64,000 bases of DNA from Plasmodiophora brassicae (lineage: Eukaryota; Endomyxa: Phytomyxea; Phytomyxea; Plasmodiophorida). The stretch is taken from contig CP145417.1 of assembly GCA_036867785.1 (NCBI GenBank), forward strand, positions 806,001 through 870,000, read 5' to 3'. The position numbers were made by a program, and so were the translations under genes. The notes beneath the pieces are model-generated. The model had not been told where the DNA came from. It did no database searches and worked only from the letters and a program-made list of their open reading frames with translations. Of this stretch, positions 10,836-23,500 are shown piece after piece. Position 1 is the first letter of the stretch, and every line of letters starts with the position of its first letter.

Positions 10836-13061
10836 CGTCGGATTTAGCCATGACCCGCAAGTCAAGCACAGGCGGATCGGTGACCCGACTAATCGCAACC
10901 TCAAGACTCAAGTTGCTGCTGCCCACGGATTTAGCTCTACGGTGACGTGGCATGGCCGACGCCGAGGACGGGATGGGATGATACAGCTCATTGGGAGATT
11001 GGTTCGAGAGTCTGCACTTCAGTGTGCCCAAGCAGTGGCAGGCTCTCAAAACGGAAAGCATTGAAATCTGCGACCCCCTCGTCTATTTACTCTATATACG
11101 CAGTACTATACGTTCTCGGCCACCAATGAGCAGTGGCAGTACCGCCAGCGACGCTCTTCGTGAGGCATGTCGAGAAGGAGATTCCGCTCGGGTTCGGCAA
11201 CTGCTAAACCTGGTAACGAAGGGGCGCACTAAACCACCGGATCCGAATACGGCAAACGGGTGGTGCCTGCAGGCGTTGTGCGAGCGGGGACACCTTGAAT
11301 GCCTCAAGCTCCTACTCTCCCATCCTAATTTTCATGCTACAGCGTGGGAGAACGCAGGCTTACGTTGTGCAGTGCGACGTGGTACGTGCCCTCTCCAGAC
11401 CGCAATTTGCCACAGCACCATGACGCTGTGTGCAGACCATACCCACGTTGTGGAGTACCTTCTTCAATGCCCGGGCGTCAACCCTGCTGATTCCGCATCC
11501 TGGGCACTACGAAAGGCGGCGCTGAACGGGAACACGAGCGTGGTCAAAGCGCTTATCGATGACGCACGCAGCGACCTGACCGCCCATGCCAACTACGCGC
11601 TGAACGTTGCCGTCAAGGGTAGTCGCCACGATATCGTCCACATGTTGCTGGAATCGCCCGCAGTTCGCAACGCCGCTATGGACGGCGTCGCGCTCGTGTA
11701 CGCTGCCTCCGACGGCGACCTGGACCTGGTCGAGCTGTTCCTCAGCAAGATCCCCTGCATCGACGCCAGCGCAGGTGACAGCTTGGGGTTCGTGAACGCT
11801 GCTGCGAATGGTAGGACAATCTCAAGCTCCTGGGTCGCAGGTACCTGACCGCTTCCCACAGGCCACACGCGTGTCTGCCGTCGATTGCTACAGGAACCCG
11901 GCGTCTCCGTTGCCGGGCAGTCCCACGACGCCATTGTCTACGCGGCCTTGTACAACCATTACGAGTCAGTGTTGTACTCGGGTATCGTGTACGTGGCATT
12001 GTTCCTCATAGTGACGCGCAGGACTTTGCGGTTCCTGCTGGACTGTCCTGGTGCAGACCCTGGCGCGCAGCAGGGCGCCGCGCTATGCTGGTCGGCCAGC
12101 AACGGGCATACGAGTATCGTCCAGCTCCTCATTGGGGACGGACGCGTACCTGTCAATAGCCGCGGCGGTGCCCCATTGGTACCAAACGTGCCCCTGTAGC
12201 GCAGCGTCATTTAACATCACCGTGTTAGTTGAATGCGGTGAAGAACGGTCACTTGGAAACCTGCAAGGTGTTGCTCGCGGGTGGAGCGGACCCAGGGCTC
12301 CGCGAGAGCGAATCGTTGATCTTAGCCGTCACGTATGGGCATGTCGACCTGGTGGCGTTGCTGGTCGAACTCGAAGCCGTAGACGCGAGCGCCCAGAACT
12401 GCAAAGCGCTCATGTCGGCCGCAGGGCAAGGCAACCTGATGATTCTCAAGGCGCTTGCCAGTCGTAATGATACCGGAATGAGGTCACGAGGATCTGAGGC
12501 GTTAACCATAGCTGCCAGACGTGGGTGTGTCGACATTGTTGATTACCTGCTACGAAACGCGGACGTTGATCCTTGTACGACGGTTCATGAAATGCATGCC
12601 AACCGGGTTTTAACCGCTGTCAGGTGACGGCGACGGGATGGCGTTATTATGGGCAACGTTGGAAGAGCACACTCCTGTCGTCCACCGTTTGGTCCGCGAC
12701 AGCCGCGTTGCTGAGTTCGTTGTAAGCTACGGGTGCCGTCGGAGGCCGGCATTAATTGCACAGGCAATGGAACAGGTTCGTGATGAGTGCCGTGAAGCGA
12801 TTTCGATGGCGTTCGCGATACGAGGCCATCGCAGCAATATCTCACTTCCAGTCGAGTGCCAGAATCTCATCATAGTGTTCGCGTTCGGTGATTTCCTGCC
12901 CGACGCAGCCACCATCGACTGTATCTGCAAACGCATTCGGAAGAAGTCTCAGCGGCGCTTGGATCGCACCTAATGCACGGACGGGAAATACGACACTACG
13001 TATCATATCGTTGCCTGGTTTAACCATCTTGTTTGTCGTTCCGAGTAATTGCAAGTAGTTC
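10836..13061 (+). repeat. Segmental tandem duplication, copy 1 (ankyrin gene plus flanks)
   Basis: This segment and 14037-16190 are clear nucleotide-level copies in direct orientation about 3.1-3.2 kb apart. Homology starts before the gene (shared TTCAAGCACA-type and GACCCGACTAATCGCAA motifs upstream of each ATG) and ends after it (shared CCGAGTAATTGCAAGTAGTTC, to 13061 and 16190). Promoter, all introns and 3' flank were therefore duplicated together, at the DNA level. The ~1 kb spacer is not duplicated. Confidence 0.9.
11126..12973 (+). CDS. Ankyrin-repeat protein, paralogue A (six exons)
   Basis: Exons 11126-11381, 11436-11810, 11862-11970, 12022-12187, 12229-12574 and 12624-12973 join through GT-AG introns of 54, 51, 51, 41 and 49 bp, giving 533 residues. 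At least nine ankyrin units are visible, with the classic helix pair and G-H-x-x-V/I-V-x-x-L-L pattern (GHLECLKLLLSHP, HVVEYLLQCPGV, GHVDLVALLVELEAVD). The C-terminal ~100 residues (after NISLPVECQNLI) are non-ankyrin, with a short hydrophobic segment and a basic end (KRIRKKSQRR). The first intron is divisible by three and reads through, but the equivalent intron in paralogue B is not, which supports its removal. Cytosolic adaptor or scaffold by analogy; the partner is unknown. Confidence 0.85.
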
Positions 13062-14211
13062 CAACTGGTCACATCATTCCATCCTCACTGTCGTTCGCAA
13101 CAGTTGCGTGTTAGAACAGTCCATATCGGCGTGGTAGGTCTTTCGCCAAGGTTGCCAGCAACCAAGATGCTATGGCATGCACCATTATCTGATCAAACGT
13201 ACCGAAGTTCGGCCTCCACTCGAGCAATGTTTTCAACAGTGGTGTCCGAATTGGGAACATGATCATAATAACCTTGATGGGCCAATTCCGTTCCCCGTAG
13301 TAATGCCTGACAGATGGTCCCTGATGATCAGATTCCGTTCTAGATCGTGTCTTCCCTCCTTTTAGACGCCGGCGTAGCGTACAGTCAGTCCATGTGAATC
13401 TCTTGGTTCGCTCGTACGCAATGAACAGCTGCCGTCATCGGTGTGGGAATCTCTACCCTGCCCCGTGTCGGTAAACAGTTCACTGCATGCGTTTCAGAAC
13501 GTCCTCATGTCCTCATCGCAATATATATAATTTCAGAACTCTCCTAACTTCTTCCCCGAGGCTGTTGCCGCCCGCACGAGAAGTTGAACATAAGGCCGGC
13601 TTCGGCTCATTACATTTGTCCAGTACGATCGTTTGTCTCTTGCTTTTGACGAAGTGGTCCCCACCATTCTTCGGTCGCTTTGGTCCACTGAGCCGTGGCT
13701 TCTGGGCCTTAAGGATCTCGTCCGCGGTTGGCTATTGGAATTCTTTCCTTCTAATGACCGTATCTGTCATCGATTTGACGCTTTGGGCGGGCTGGGGCGG
13801 GGTGGGGTCCACTATCCGGTGCACCCGTCGTCAGATCCGACGACTCTTTGTCGTCACCTGCATTATGCAGGATAACGTAGTTAAACCTCTGAATGTTCAC
13901 TGCCCGTCGTTGTAGTGCACCGTCGGCCTCGACATATCGGACAGCTCTGCTGAGTACTGCGGAAGCAGATGCGGCCCTGCGGTGAAGGTATGCTACATAT
14001 GTATAGATATCGCTTCATTCGAACGACCTTGTCACGAAGTCGGATGTAGCGGCGACGCGCAGTTCAAGCACATGCGGATCAATGACCCGACTAATCGCAA
14101 GTGGAGACTGACCTGATGGGCAGCAATGGCTGGCTATGAAAACGGAAAGCATTGGCATCTGCAACCGCCTCGCCGTTCTACTCTTTATCCGCAGTACGTT
14201 CTTGCTCACCA
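12974..14211. other. Spacer between ankyrin paralogues, no supported gene
   Basis: Contains the 3' flank of duplication copy 1 (to about 13061), about 1 kb of unique spacer, and the 5' flank of copy 2 (from about 14037). Short plus-strand frames at 13177-13365 and 13487-13915 have no domain and no ankyrin similarity. A G-rich stretch at 13790-13806 is the only compositional oddity. Confidence 0.5.
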
Positions 14212-16190
14212 ATGAACATTGACGCCTGCAGTGCTCTTCGCGAGGCATGTCGAGCTGGAGACACCGACCGGGTCCGGCAACTGCTGCAACCGTCAACCGC
14301 GGCGCTCACTGAACCACCGGATCCGAATACGGCAAACGGGTACTGCCTACAGGCTGTATGCGAGCGGGGACACCTTGAATGCCTCAAGCTTCTACTCTCC
14401 CATCCTAATGTTGATGTTACAGCGAACGCGAACTCTCCTTTACGTCGTGCGGCCGAACGTGGTACGTACCCTACCCAGACCGCAGTTTGCCACAGCACCA
14501 TGCATAATGCTATCTGCAGGCCATATCCGCGTCGTGGAGTACCTTCTTCAATGCCCGGACGTCAACCCTGCTGACTTGTCATCCTGGGCACTACGAAAGG
14601 CGGCACAGAACGGGCACACGAGTGTTGTGAAAGCGCTTATCGATGACGGGCGCAGCGACCTGACCGCCCATGGCAACTTGGCATTGAACTTTGCCGTCAA
14701 GGGCGGTCACCACGACATCGTCCACTTGTTGCTGGAATCGCCCGCAGTTCGCGACGCCGCTAAGGATGGCGTCGCGCTCGGATTCGCCGCCTCCAATGGC
14801 GACCTGGACCTGGTTGAGCTGTTCCTCACGGGGATCCCCTGCATCAACGCCAGCGAACGCGACAACTGGGCGTTCGTGAACGCTGCTGCGAATGGTACGG
14901 CAATCTCATGCACCTGTGTCACAGGTACCTGACCGCTTCCCACAGGGTACACGCGCGTCTGCCGTCGACTGCTACAGGAACCCGGCGTCTCCGTTGCCGG
15001 GCAGCGCCACAACGCCATTGTCTACGCGGCCATGTACAATCATTACGAGTCAGTGTTCCGCGCCGGTATTGTGAACGTGACTTTGTTGATCATGATGACG
15101 TACAGGACGTTGCGGTTCCTGCTGGACTGCCCTGGGGCGGATCCTGGCGCTCAGCAGGGCGCCGCACTGTGCTGGTCGGCCAGCAACGGGCATACGCGTA
15201 TCGTCCGCCTCCTTGTTGAGGACGGACGCGTACCCGTCAATAGCCGCGACGGTGCCCCACTGGTACCAAACGTGCGCCTCTAACGCTGCATCACCTAACA
15301 TCACCGTGTTAGATTCGTGCAGCGGAGAATGGCCACTTGGAAACTTGTAAGGTGTTGCTCGAGGCTGGCGCGGATCCAGGGCTCCGCGAGAGCGAATCGT
15401 TGATCTTTGCGGTCAAGTATGGGCATGTCGACGTGGTGGTGTTGCTGGCCGAACACGAAGCCGTAGACGCGAGTGCCCAGAATTGCAAAGCGCTGATGAC
15501 GGCCGCAAGCCAAGGCAACCTGAGGATCCTCGAGGCGCTTGCCAGTCGTAATGATACGGGAATAAGGTCGCGAGGGTCTAAGGCGCTGGCCATAGCTGCC
15601 AGTCGTGGACACGTCGGCATTGTTGATTACCTGTTACGAAACGCGGAGGTTGATCCTTGTATGACGGTTCATGAAATGTATGCCAACTGGGCTCTAACCG
15701 CTGTCAGGTGACGGCGACGGGTTGGCGTTATCATGGGCAACGTTGGAGGAGCACGCCTCCGTTGTGCATCGTTTGGTGCGCGACAGCCGTGTCGTCGAGT
15801 TCGTTGTCCGGTCTGGGTGCCATCGGACGTCGGCACTGATTGCACAGGCCATGAAACAGGTTAGTGACGAGTGCCGTGAAGCGATCTCAGTGACGTTCGC
15901 GTTACGAGACTATCGCAGCAGTATCTCACTGCCAGGCGACTGCCAGAATCTCATCCTAGAGTTCGCGTTCGGGGATTTCCTGCCCAACGCTGCTACCATC
16001 GACTGTATCTACAAACGCATCAAGGAGAAATCTCAACGGCGTCTGGTTCACACATAATGCACTGGGCGGGATGACCCCCGACACGAACTTCGGAAATCGG
16101 CCCTGAACAATACGGCACCACGTATCATGTCGTTGCTTGGGTTAACCATGGCCAACCGTTTGTGTCGTTCCGAGTAATTGCAAGTAGTTC
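14037..16190 (+). repeat. Segmental tandem duplication, copy 2
   Basis: Second copy of the segment described at 10836-13061. All six exon boundaries are in the same places. Exons 2-6 have identical lengths in both copies (375, 109, 166, 346 and 350 nt), and only exon 1 differs, by 6 nt. Differences are scattered substitutions, mostly conservative, suggesting both copies remain under selection. Confidence 0.9.
14212..16057 (+). CDS. Ankyrin-repeat protein, paralogue B (six exons)
   Basis: Exons 14212-14461, 14520-14894, 14946-15054, 15106-15271, 15313-15658 and 15708-16057 give 531 residues, with the same architecture as paralogue A. The first intron is 58 bp (54 in A) and breaks the frame if retained, which proves splicing at that site. 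After splicing the repeat reads through AAERG into HIRVVEYLLQCPDV. The C-terminal non-ankyrin region with LPGDCQNLILEFAFGDF is conserved between the two, so it is probably a functional domain and not tail sequence. Confidence 0.87.
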
Positions 16191-16788
16191 TAGAGCATAT
16201 TCTTTCGCGGGTAAGCTACCGGTAGTTGGACGGTGTCCCGCTAGTGCCATATTCTCGAATGCCAGCTCGTGTTCGGGAGTTTCCCAATGAATCCTGTCCT
16301 GCCAGGTTGGTCCCTCATACGCACTCCATATTCCCTTTGAGACAGGTATAGCTTCCTGAGATAGAGTAACTCATCCACTGAGCTGTCACGGTTTGTGCAG
16401 CCCTTGCCGTCCTATGTAGGTAGGCGGCGAGGTATAAGGGAGCGCGACTTTACTGAATGGATGGTGATTGAAGACGAACCTGAAAAGAACTGGTCGACAG
16501 AGGCACATACCGGACGGAAGACGCGAAACGTGTACTGTTTGAATTCTTCACCAAAGTGGAGAGGTTATCTTTATTACAAGTGAGCAGCTTTGCTCAGAGC
16601 AGTAAACAAGGCCTGCGTAGCGATGAACGCTCGCACGACATCCTTCCTGAAAGTCTGAAACGCTAACTTCGAACGGACGTGAGCATGCACCATTTTGCAG
16701 GCGCAAAACAAGTCGTACGGCCTACGGGCGCCGTCGTGTAAGTCCGTGGCGGAGTCCGCCGTAAGCCCGCTCCAGTGGTGTGCCGGTC
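16058..16788. other. Intergenic, no supported gene
   Basis: Starts with the 3' flank of duplication copy 2 (to 16190), then about 600 bp with only one modest plus-strand frame (16395-16583, basic and Trp-containing, no domain). The end includes the short promoter of DPH3. Confidence 0.5.
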
Positions 16789-17162
16789 ATGGCGACGTAC
16801 TACGATGAGGTCGATCTGGACGATATGGAGTTCGACGAGTCCAGCGGCATGTATTCGTATCCATGCCCGTGCGGTGATCAGTTCTTGCTGTCGCTGGTAT
16901 GTACGGTGACGGCGTCGGCAAAAATCGCCATCGCTGACCCTGTGCCGTAGGACGATATCATCGACGGCGAAGACGTGGCGCGATGCCCATCCTGCTCACT
17001 GCTCTTGAAAGTTGTCTACGATCCCGTACGTTGCATTGTTGCCAGTCGTCTGTGTCCGTGTAGCGACGCGTCTGACATGCTTCGCCTCAGTCCGAGTTCG
17101 CAGACGATGCCGAAGACGACCATCTGGCCTTGATAACAACGTCAGAGCTGCTGGCCTGCTAA
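16789..17162 (+). CDS. DPH3: DPH3/KTI11 zinc protein (three exons)
   Basis: Exons 16789-16896, 16951-17025 and 17091-17162 join in phase 0 through GT-AG introns of 54 and 65 bp, giving 84 residues; yeast Kti11 has 82. The CSL zinc-finger signature is complete: an acidic YYDEVDLDDMEFDE start, YPCPCGDQF with the first two Cys, then GEDVARCPSCSLLLKVVYD with the second Cys pair. The acidic C-terminal tail is typical. Family knowledge: DPH3 donates electrons to the radical enzyme DPH1-DPH2 in diphthamide synthesis on eEF2 and to Elongator in tRNA wobble-uridine modification. No single exon is long enough to stand out as an open frame, so the gene is easily missed. Confidence 0.95.
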
Positions 17163-17323
17163 GCCTAAACCCATCCTGAATGCCATGCCTAATTATAAAC
17201 CAGTACATCGTTATAGCTCACATGACGGTGGCCTTGTATGTACCTGTTTCCCAGCGCCGACCATGCCCTACCGGCTACCTCCATGCCCTGGCTGGCTATT
17301 ATTATTGGCGAGTCGGCGCATGC

Positions 17324-20300
17324 ATGGCGATGAAGGGGGGTGGCGCAGGACCGCCGGCGACGATCGAGGAAGGCGCTGGACCGCCGGCCCATCTGCCCGT
17401 CCCACCCGACGACGACGACGTGTTGCCGGATATCGTCGATGACGATCGTTCACCGCTGAAGATTTTCGACGGCAACCTGGCCAGGATGCGATTGCCCAGA
17501 TCGCTGCCGCCTTCGGCACCCTGGGTCGTCGAAGCCAACGTCGCCTCCACGTTGGACATCGACGGCGTACGCGTGCATTTCCCCAACGCCAAGCCGTTCC
17601 ACACGCAAGTCGCCATGATGACCAGCATGATCGGAGCGTTTCGTGCCAGCCGGCACGCCCTGATCGAGTCTCCAACGGGAACGGGCAAGAGGTCTGTCTG
17701 CACTGCCAGGGCACCCTGCCAGCCAGCGCCTGAACGCTCCCCCTGTAGTCTGGCGCTGCTGTGCGCTGCGATCGGGTTCCAAATCCATCAGTACGAGCAG
17801 GTCGCTGCCGGCAGGTCGGAAGCTGTTATCCCGTTAGGCAAACGCCCTGCATGCGATGGTGCCTGCCCGAATCTGACGTCGTCGCCGCCCGTCGTTTCTG
17901 CAGGCGTATAATCCTGGCGTCGCGAACGCACAGCCAGCTCGTGTCGCTAGCAGGGGAGCTTCGTCGCAGCCCGTACCGGCCGCGAACCACAACGCTCGCG
18001 TCCCGGAAGCAGTTGTGTTGCAATCCGGTGGCGAGGTCGTCGCCCGGCGGCACGGACGACGCGTGCTCCGAGAGGCGTCACGAGCGATATGACGAGAAGA
18101 GCGATAAGGGGTGTGTCTTCTTCATGAACTTGACGGAGGAGGAGCATGCAGCGACCGGTATGTCGCGGGACGACGGGCGTGGACATGTCTCAACTGACAG
18201 ATGGGGCGCAGTTGCTGATGTCGTTCGAGGGTCAGGTGGGTCGGACAGTGTGATGGACATTGAGGACCTCATGCGTCTGTCTCGGTACGGCGGGTACGGT
18301 TGCCCGTATTACACGTCCCGGGAAGTGTCGTACCGGTCGCACCTGGCTCTTGTGCCGTACAATTACGTCGTCGACCCGGCGATCAGCCAATCCCTGGACC
18401 TGACCCAGGACTCGATCGTCATCATCGACGAGGGCCACAATGTCCTTGACGTCGCCATGGTTGGATACCCGTGTTCGGTACGACCGTGTTCGGCTGACGT
18501 TTGCGCGACAGGAAGTCGGATCCGCTGATGTGACGAGGGACGAACTGTTAAAATGCGTTCAAGCTTGCGATGCACTGCGCCATGTTCGCCAGGAGAAACT
18601 GAGCCGGGCACCTACCAGTAAACATCGCGCCGTGATCGACGAGACGTACCCGAGGCTCGACGTTGTCCGATCGTACGGGTCGCGCATCCAGGCCTGGCTC
18701 CACCGGACCAGCTGTCAGTTCCGTATCCAGGTCAAGGAACAGGAGCCCGACGACGAATACGTAATCTGGTCGACCTATCCGCCGTCATCGCCCGCCCCGA
18801 GCGTCGTCCTGCGCGGCCTGGACATAACCTGTAACCGGCAATGTCGCCTGACGTTCCCTTTGCTAATTCGGTTGCTGTGATAGCCCCCGTCTGCAGGGAG
18901 ATCCAAAGGCTGCTGAAAGCGTGGTCGGAAGCTGCCCCCAAGTTGGAACCAAAGATACGCGCGTTCGTCGGTCAACTGCACCCGATGGGCGCCCTCGCCA
19001 ACGCGCTTGCGTTAGCACTTGTGCGACCCCATGACTATCGTAAACGCGTTATTGGTTGTTCGTGACAAGCGACCTTACGATGTCGTCCTTCAGGGATATG
19101 TATCGTCCGATCGTTCGATAAAGGCGAATCGCAGTGGTATTCGTCGTTGCGCGTTATGTGCCTGTCCGCCGAGGGCATCATCGCGATGCAGACGCAGCCG
19201 TCGTTCTCGTTCGTCATTACATCGGGGACGTTATCACCAATGGGCGCCTTCCGCGACGAACTTGGGAACTCGTTCAAGAACCGTCTGGACGCCATGGTGA
19301 CCAACCCTCATGTCGTTCGAATGGCCGACCAGGTTCTTGTCGGCGCCATCGGCGTCGACGATGCTGGCATGGCTTTGACAGGCACGATGAAAGGCCAATG
19401 CAATTCCTACTTCGCCGGTGTTGGACAAGTCGTTGCCCGCATCTGCACGATGACGCCGCATGGCGTCCTCGTCTTCGTCTCCAGCTACAACATCATGAAC
19501 AAGTTCCTCGATGCCTGGAAGCGCGCCGGTTTGCTGCAGATCATTACTCGAGCCAAAGGCGAACCGTTCGTTGAACCAAAGTGTGTTTCGCGCCCCTTCG
19601 ATGGTCGTGCCCGCGTCTAAACTCGCTGCGCCCACAGTTATGGAGGCGACGAGATGTTCAAGAAAGTGTGCATTGGGTACAGAAACGCTGCCGTCACTGA
19701 GAAGGGCGCGCTGCTGCTAGCAGTCTATCGAGGCAAAGCAAGGTAAATCGCACCGTACATGCTGGATCCGTATGCGCTAAGTGCTCGACGTCTGACAGCG
19801 AAGGGATTTCATTCTCCGACAATGTCTGCCGAGCATGCATCTGCGTCAGTTTGCCATTGGTTGGTATCTGCTCTTCTGTTGCGAAGCTGTTGCTCTAACG
19901 GTCGTTTGCCCAGGCATCGTACGGTGATGTTCGCATCCAGTCCAAGTTGGATCATGAGAACGCGAGGTCGGGCAACGGTCGGCGCTGGTATGAACGGCAA
20001 GCGTACAGTGCAGTGAATCAAGCGCTCGGGCGCGTGATCCGCCATGCAGCGGATTACGGCATCCTGCTGATGGTCGACAAGAGGTTCGCCACATATCGGC
20101 ATCCAAACGTCACCACCTGGCTGCGCCAACACGTTGAGGTTCGCCGGTGTGTCGAAATAGCGTTCCTGGTTGCTGAACGCCATTCAGGTCTTCGAGACGG
20201 TTGAGGTGATGACGGAACGCGTGAATTCGTTCTTCCAACGAGTTCGGGAGCTTGCTCCCTTCACGTATGTGCCTCCGAAACAGTTCGAAATACCGACGAC

Positions 20301-20490
20301 CTGCAATCGGTCGGCACGAGCACGTGTTCCGCAACGTGTCAACCTTCCCGAGGTGAAACTGGAGGTGAACGACCCGATGGACGTGGACCTGCCACAGCTG
20401 GACACTATCAAGCGTGAACGAGTCGGCCGTTCTGCACCAGCACTACAAAGCCTGTTGGGCTACCAGACATCGAATGAACCATTGACATGA
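17324..20490 (+). CDS. BRIP1: FANCJ/BRIP1-like superfamily 2 Fe-S DNA helicase (about ten exons)
   Basis: Exons: 17324-17691, 17749-17814, 17904-18450, 18512-18830, 18884-19039, 19094-19580, 19638-19742, 19799-19859, 19914-20138, 20188-20490; about 878 residues. Visible motifs in order: GVRVHFPNAKPFHTQVAMM (Q-motif region), ESPTGTGK then SLALLC (Walker A, restored by the first splice), IILASRTHSQL (motif Ia), Fe-S-type Cys around KQLCCNP, DACSE, KGCVFF and YGCPYY, then PYNYVVD, IVIIDEGHN (motif II, DEGH in place of DEAH), ITSGTLSPM, VYRGKAS-EGISFSD, and WYERQAYSAVNQALGRVIRH (motif VI). The pattern fits FANCJ better than RTEL1 or XPD (HALIESPTGTGK, MDL/LDL before motif II, VGAIG). Role: 5'-3' helicase resolving G4 and crosslink-associated structures. 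Region 18451-18511 is either a 61-bp GT-AG intron or contains a frameshift. The protein ends soon after the helicase core, so it is shorter than human FANCJ. Confidence 0.85.
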
Positions 20491-20547
20491 AAGGTGTGTA
20501 TCAAATCACGTTACTCAGGTCTCTCGTGCCAGGCCGACGCAGGCTGG

Positions 20548-23500
20548 TTATGCAGCGTTGAAGCGAATCTCGAAGTCATCGGTGATTCCGATCCATGGCT
20601 TCCGAACGATTACCTGGTCTGGATTGAACGTTTGGACAAAATCGAACGCGACCTGGCTGTTCCCAGCGCCCATCGTGACGGACGATAGCCTACGACGCAA
20701 GCCGACGACAATGATGCGTTCGAGACGATTGTCTGCCATGAACTTGAACTGGGTTCGCGCTGCGGGTGATCCACGAAGCGTCAGGTCCTCGAACACGAAT
20801 GACCTTAATGTAAACGCCCCAGTTTGGTGTTCAAAGGTGTGGCCGTCATCAAGGTAAAGCGTGCCGTAAGCTGATTCCTTGGCATCAAGAGCAACGACGA
20901 GGGTGAACGGGTCGTTCAGTTGACAATGCGAGCTGCGTCGCGCCCGACCGTGCCTGGCAATTATGGAGCCGCCGCGTTGATAGACAGGAATCTAAAGAAC
21001 CCCTTCAGTCCATAGAGCGAACGAATTACATTCATCTATGCTGACCCTTTCGAAAACAACAGCAACGGATAGCGTCTGGTCTCCAACGAAGCCCTGGTGG
21101 GTGACAGTATCGTACCAGATTTGCTGTTCCGATCCGGGGAAAGTAACCATCACGCTCGTCTCACCGGCAGACGTGATTGGACGGACAAGCAAGTCACTGC
21201 CAAGTAGGTGGTGGTCCTCAATTGCAAACACCCTGGAAAACAAACATGAAGTACACGCTCAACGACTCCGACGACTAGCAATACGTACTTCACGTCAGAA
21301 GGAAATTCGACCCAAAGCGGGCGCATAATGGGCAGGCCTGAGACGGAGGCATTTCGGAAAACCGTGTAGAGGTACGGCATCAGGGAATACCTAGCCAGAT
21401 CTATCACCATCAACGAGATGGAAGAATACCCTTTCAAAGTACCTGTCACGGATCGCTTGCTGGATGATCCAGGTATTGTCTTCACCGAATAACCACGGCT
21501 CACGACGCGCCGTGTCAATATGCGCATGGCCACGAAAGAATGGCTGATAAGCACCAGCCTGGTACCATCGAACAAGCAGCTCGGGATCGGGGTCCTGTGC
21601 ACACCAAGTCAGCCTACGCGCCAACACCCTCAACTCAGACAAAACCTTAAAGAAACCGCCGACATCAGCTCCGACAAATGGAAGGCCCGCAACACCCATT
21701 GACATGATCATCGGAAGCGATGCCTTCAGATGACCCCAGTCGGCGAGATTGTCGCCCGTCCAGACGGCGCCGAAACGCTGAGAACCAGCGAAAAAGGATC
21801 GAGACAAAATGAAGGGGCGGCGAGACACGTCTGGCGACGTTGCAGCACTCTGGCGAGCAAGCTGCCCTTGGAAGGTTGCCATTTGGTCATAGAACCCGTA
21901 CTGGTTGTGTACGTCACGGTGCTCGACCCCACCCTCATGAAGGCAATCCTTGGGCATCGTAATTTCGGGACCATTGAACACAGACGGTTCGTTCATGTCA
22001 ATCCAGGAGAACAGCTGAAACGTCGACCCGATGTATGTGTCGAACCGAAAGAGTGACGCCCAGAAGTCACGGACCTACGAAACGGTCTCACAACCTATCC
22101 TCGAACCGCGCTTAGGGACAAAACCTTCTGCACGGTAAAGTCAAGGTACGACACGGATCCTGGCCAGCACCAGCCCTCGTACACACTTTGGCCGTCTGCC
22201 TTTTTAACGTAGAGCCCGTCTTGTTCAGCGCGTTGATGAACCTGAATCCCGTTAGGAAGCCGATGAAGGAGTGCAGAGGGCAACGGAACCCACGAAATAG
22301 TCCGGATCCCGTTTGATGTGGGGATCCACGATCGTCACCATACGGCGTTTGTGCCCCCAGAGACGGTCAACCATACCAGCTGGGTTTGGGAACTTCACAG
22401 GATCCCACGTAAAGTATCTACAAGAACCACCATCAGCACCTCAAGTACCGACCAATGCACATCAGCTGCACTTTTTCTGGTCGGTGTGTTCGATATCGAG
22501 CCAGAGCACATCGTAAGGAATATCATGGTCGTCAAAGCCTTGATCGACGGCGAACACATCCGGTTCATCGCGGTAGTTCCAACGGCACTGATGGTATCCC
22601 AGAGCGAACCTACCATTGAACCATACCATGAGTTCGATAAAGCCTCATTCCTACCCATCTTCACTTGCCTTGGCGGCAGTGCAGGCAGGCCTGTCAGCGA
22701 GGCGTATGCGAAGAACACAGACGATGGTGTCGGCGAAGAGAACAGAAACGCGTCAATTACTCCACTCTCACTGATCCAACGTGCCTTAGAATGTCGCGTC
22801 AGCCAGTATCAACGAATCGTTAGGACAAGTAGCACACCTGCTTTCCACTGGGGTCCGAGGACACATCGATAAACGTCTCAGCCGCATTCAACCACAGAAC
22901 AGCGGCGGTGCCCTCTATAGGGGCGTCAAGCACTAGCGCAGCGTACAGAAGATGGGCGTACCTTGACCGAGCGCCATCATAAAAGGGATCGCACCGTACA
23001 ACGCCATTGGAACGTCAAGCTCGTATTCGAAAACATCCAGGTTGAAGAGACGGTACGGCTCCGAATAACTGAGCCGACGTCAGTACGCCGAACGTATCAC
23101 ACGCATTGGCGTAATACTAACTGATGGAAATCGCCACGCGTGTCTGGCAGCGACAGGTTGGTAGCATGCTCCGGAATCCCATATACGTGCAGTGCGGATT
23201 CAAACTGGAAGTCTAAGGACACGGCGGCGGGTCCGCGAGGTCGACTGTCAGTTTGCCCACCGAATGACTCCGACCACGTCCCCTCCTGGTCGTAAACCGC
23301 ATTCGGGTCAACATCAGCTGCAACGATACGTAAGCTGTCGGAGAGGTACAACGATTACTACTGCCGACCTTCGTTCTCCGGCTTGGGGTTCGGCTTGCGA
23401 TACGTCTCGAACTGCATCAGGTCCTTGGCATTAACGGTTAGGCGAATCTTGCCACCACGTTGAACCTGACGTTTGAAGTTCGATGAACGAAACAGAGGGC

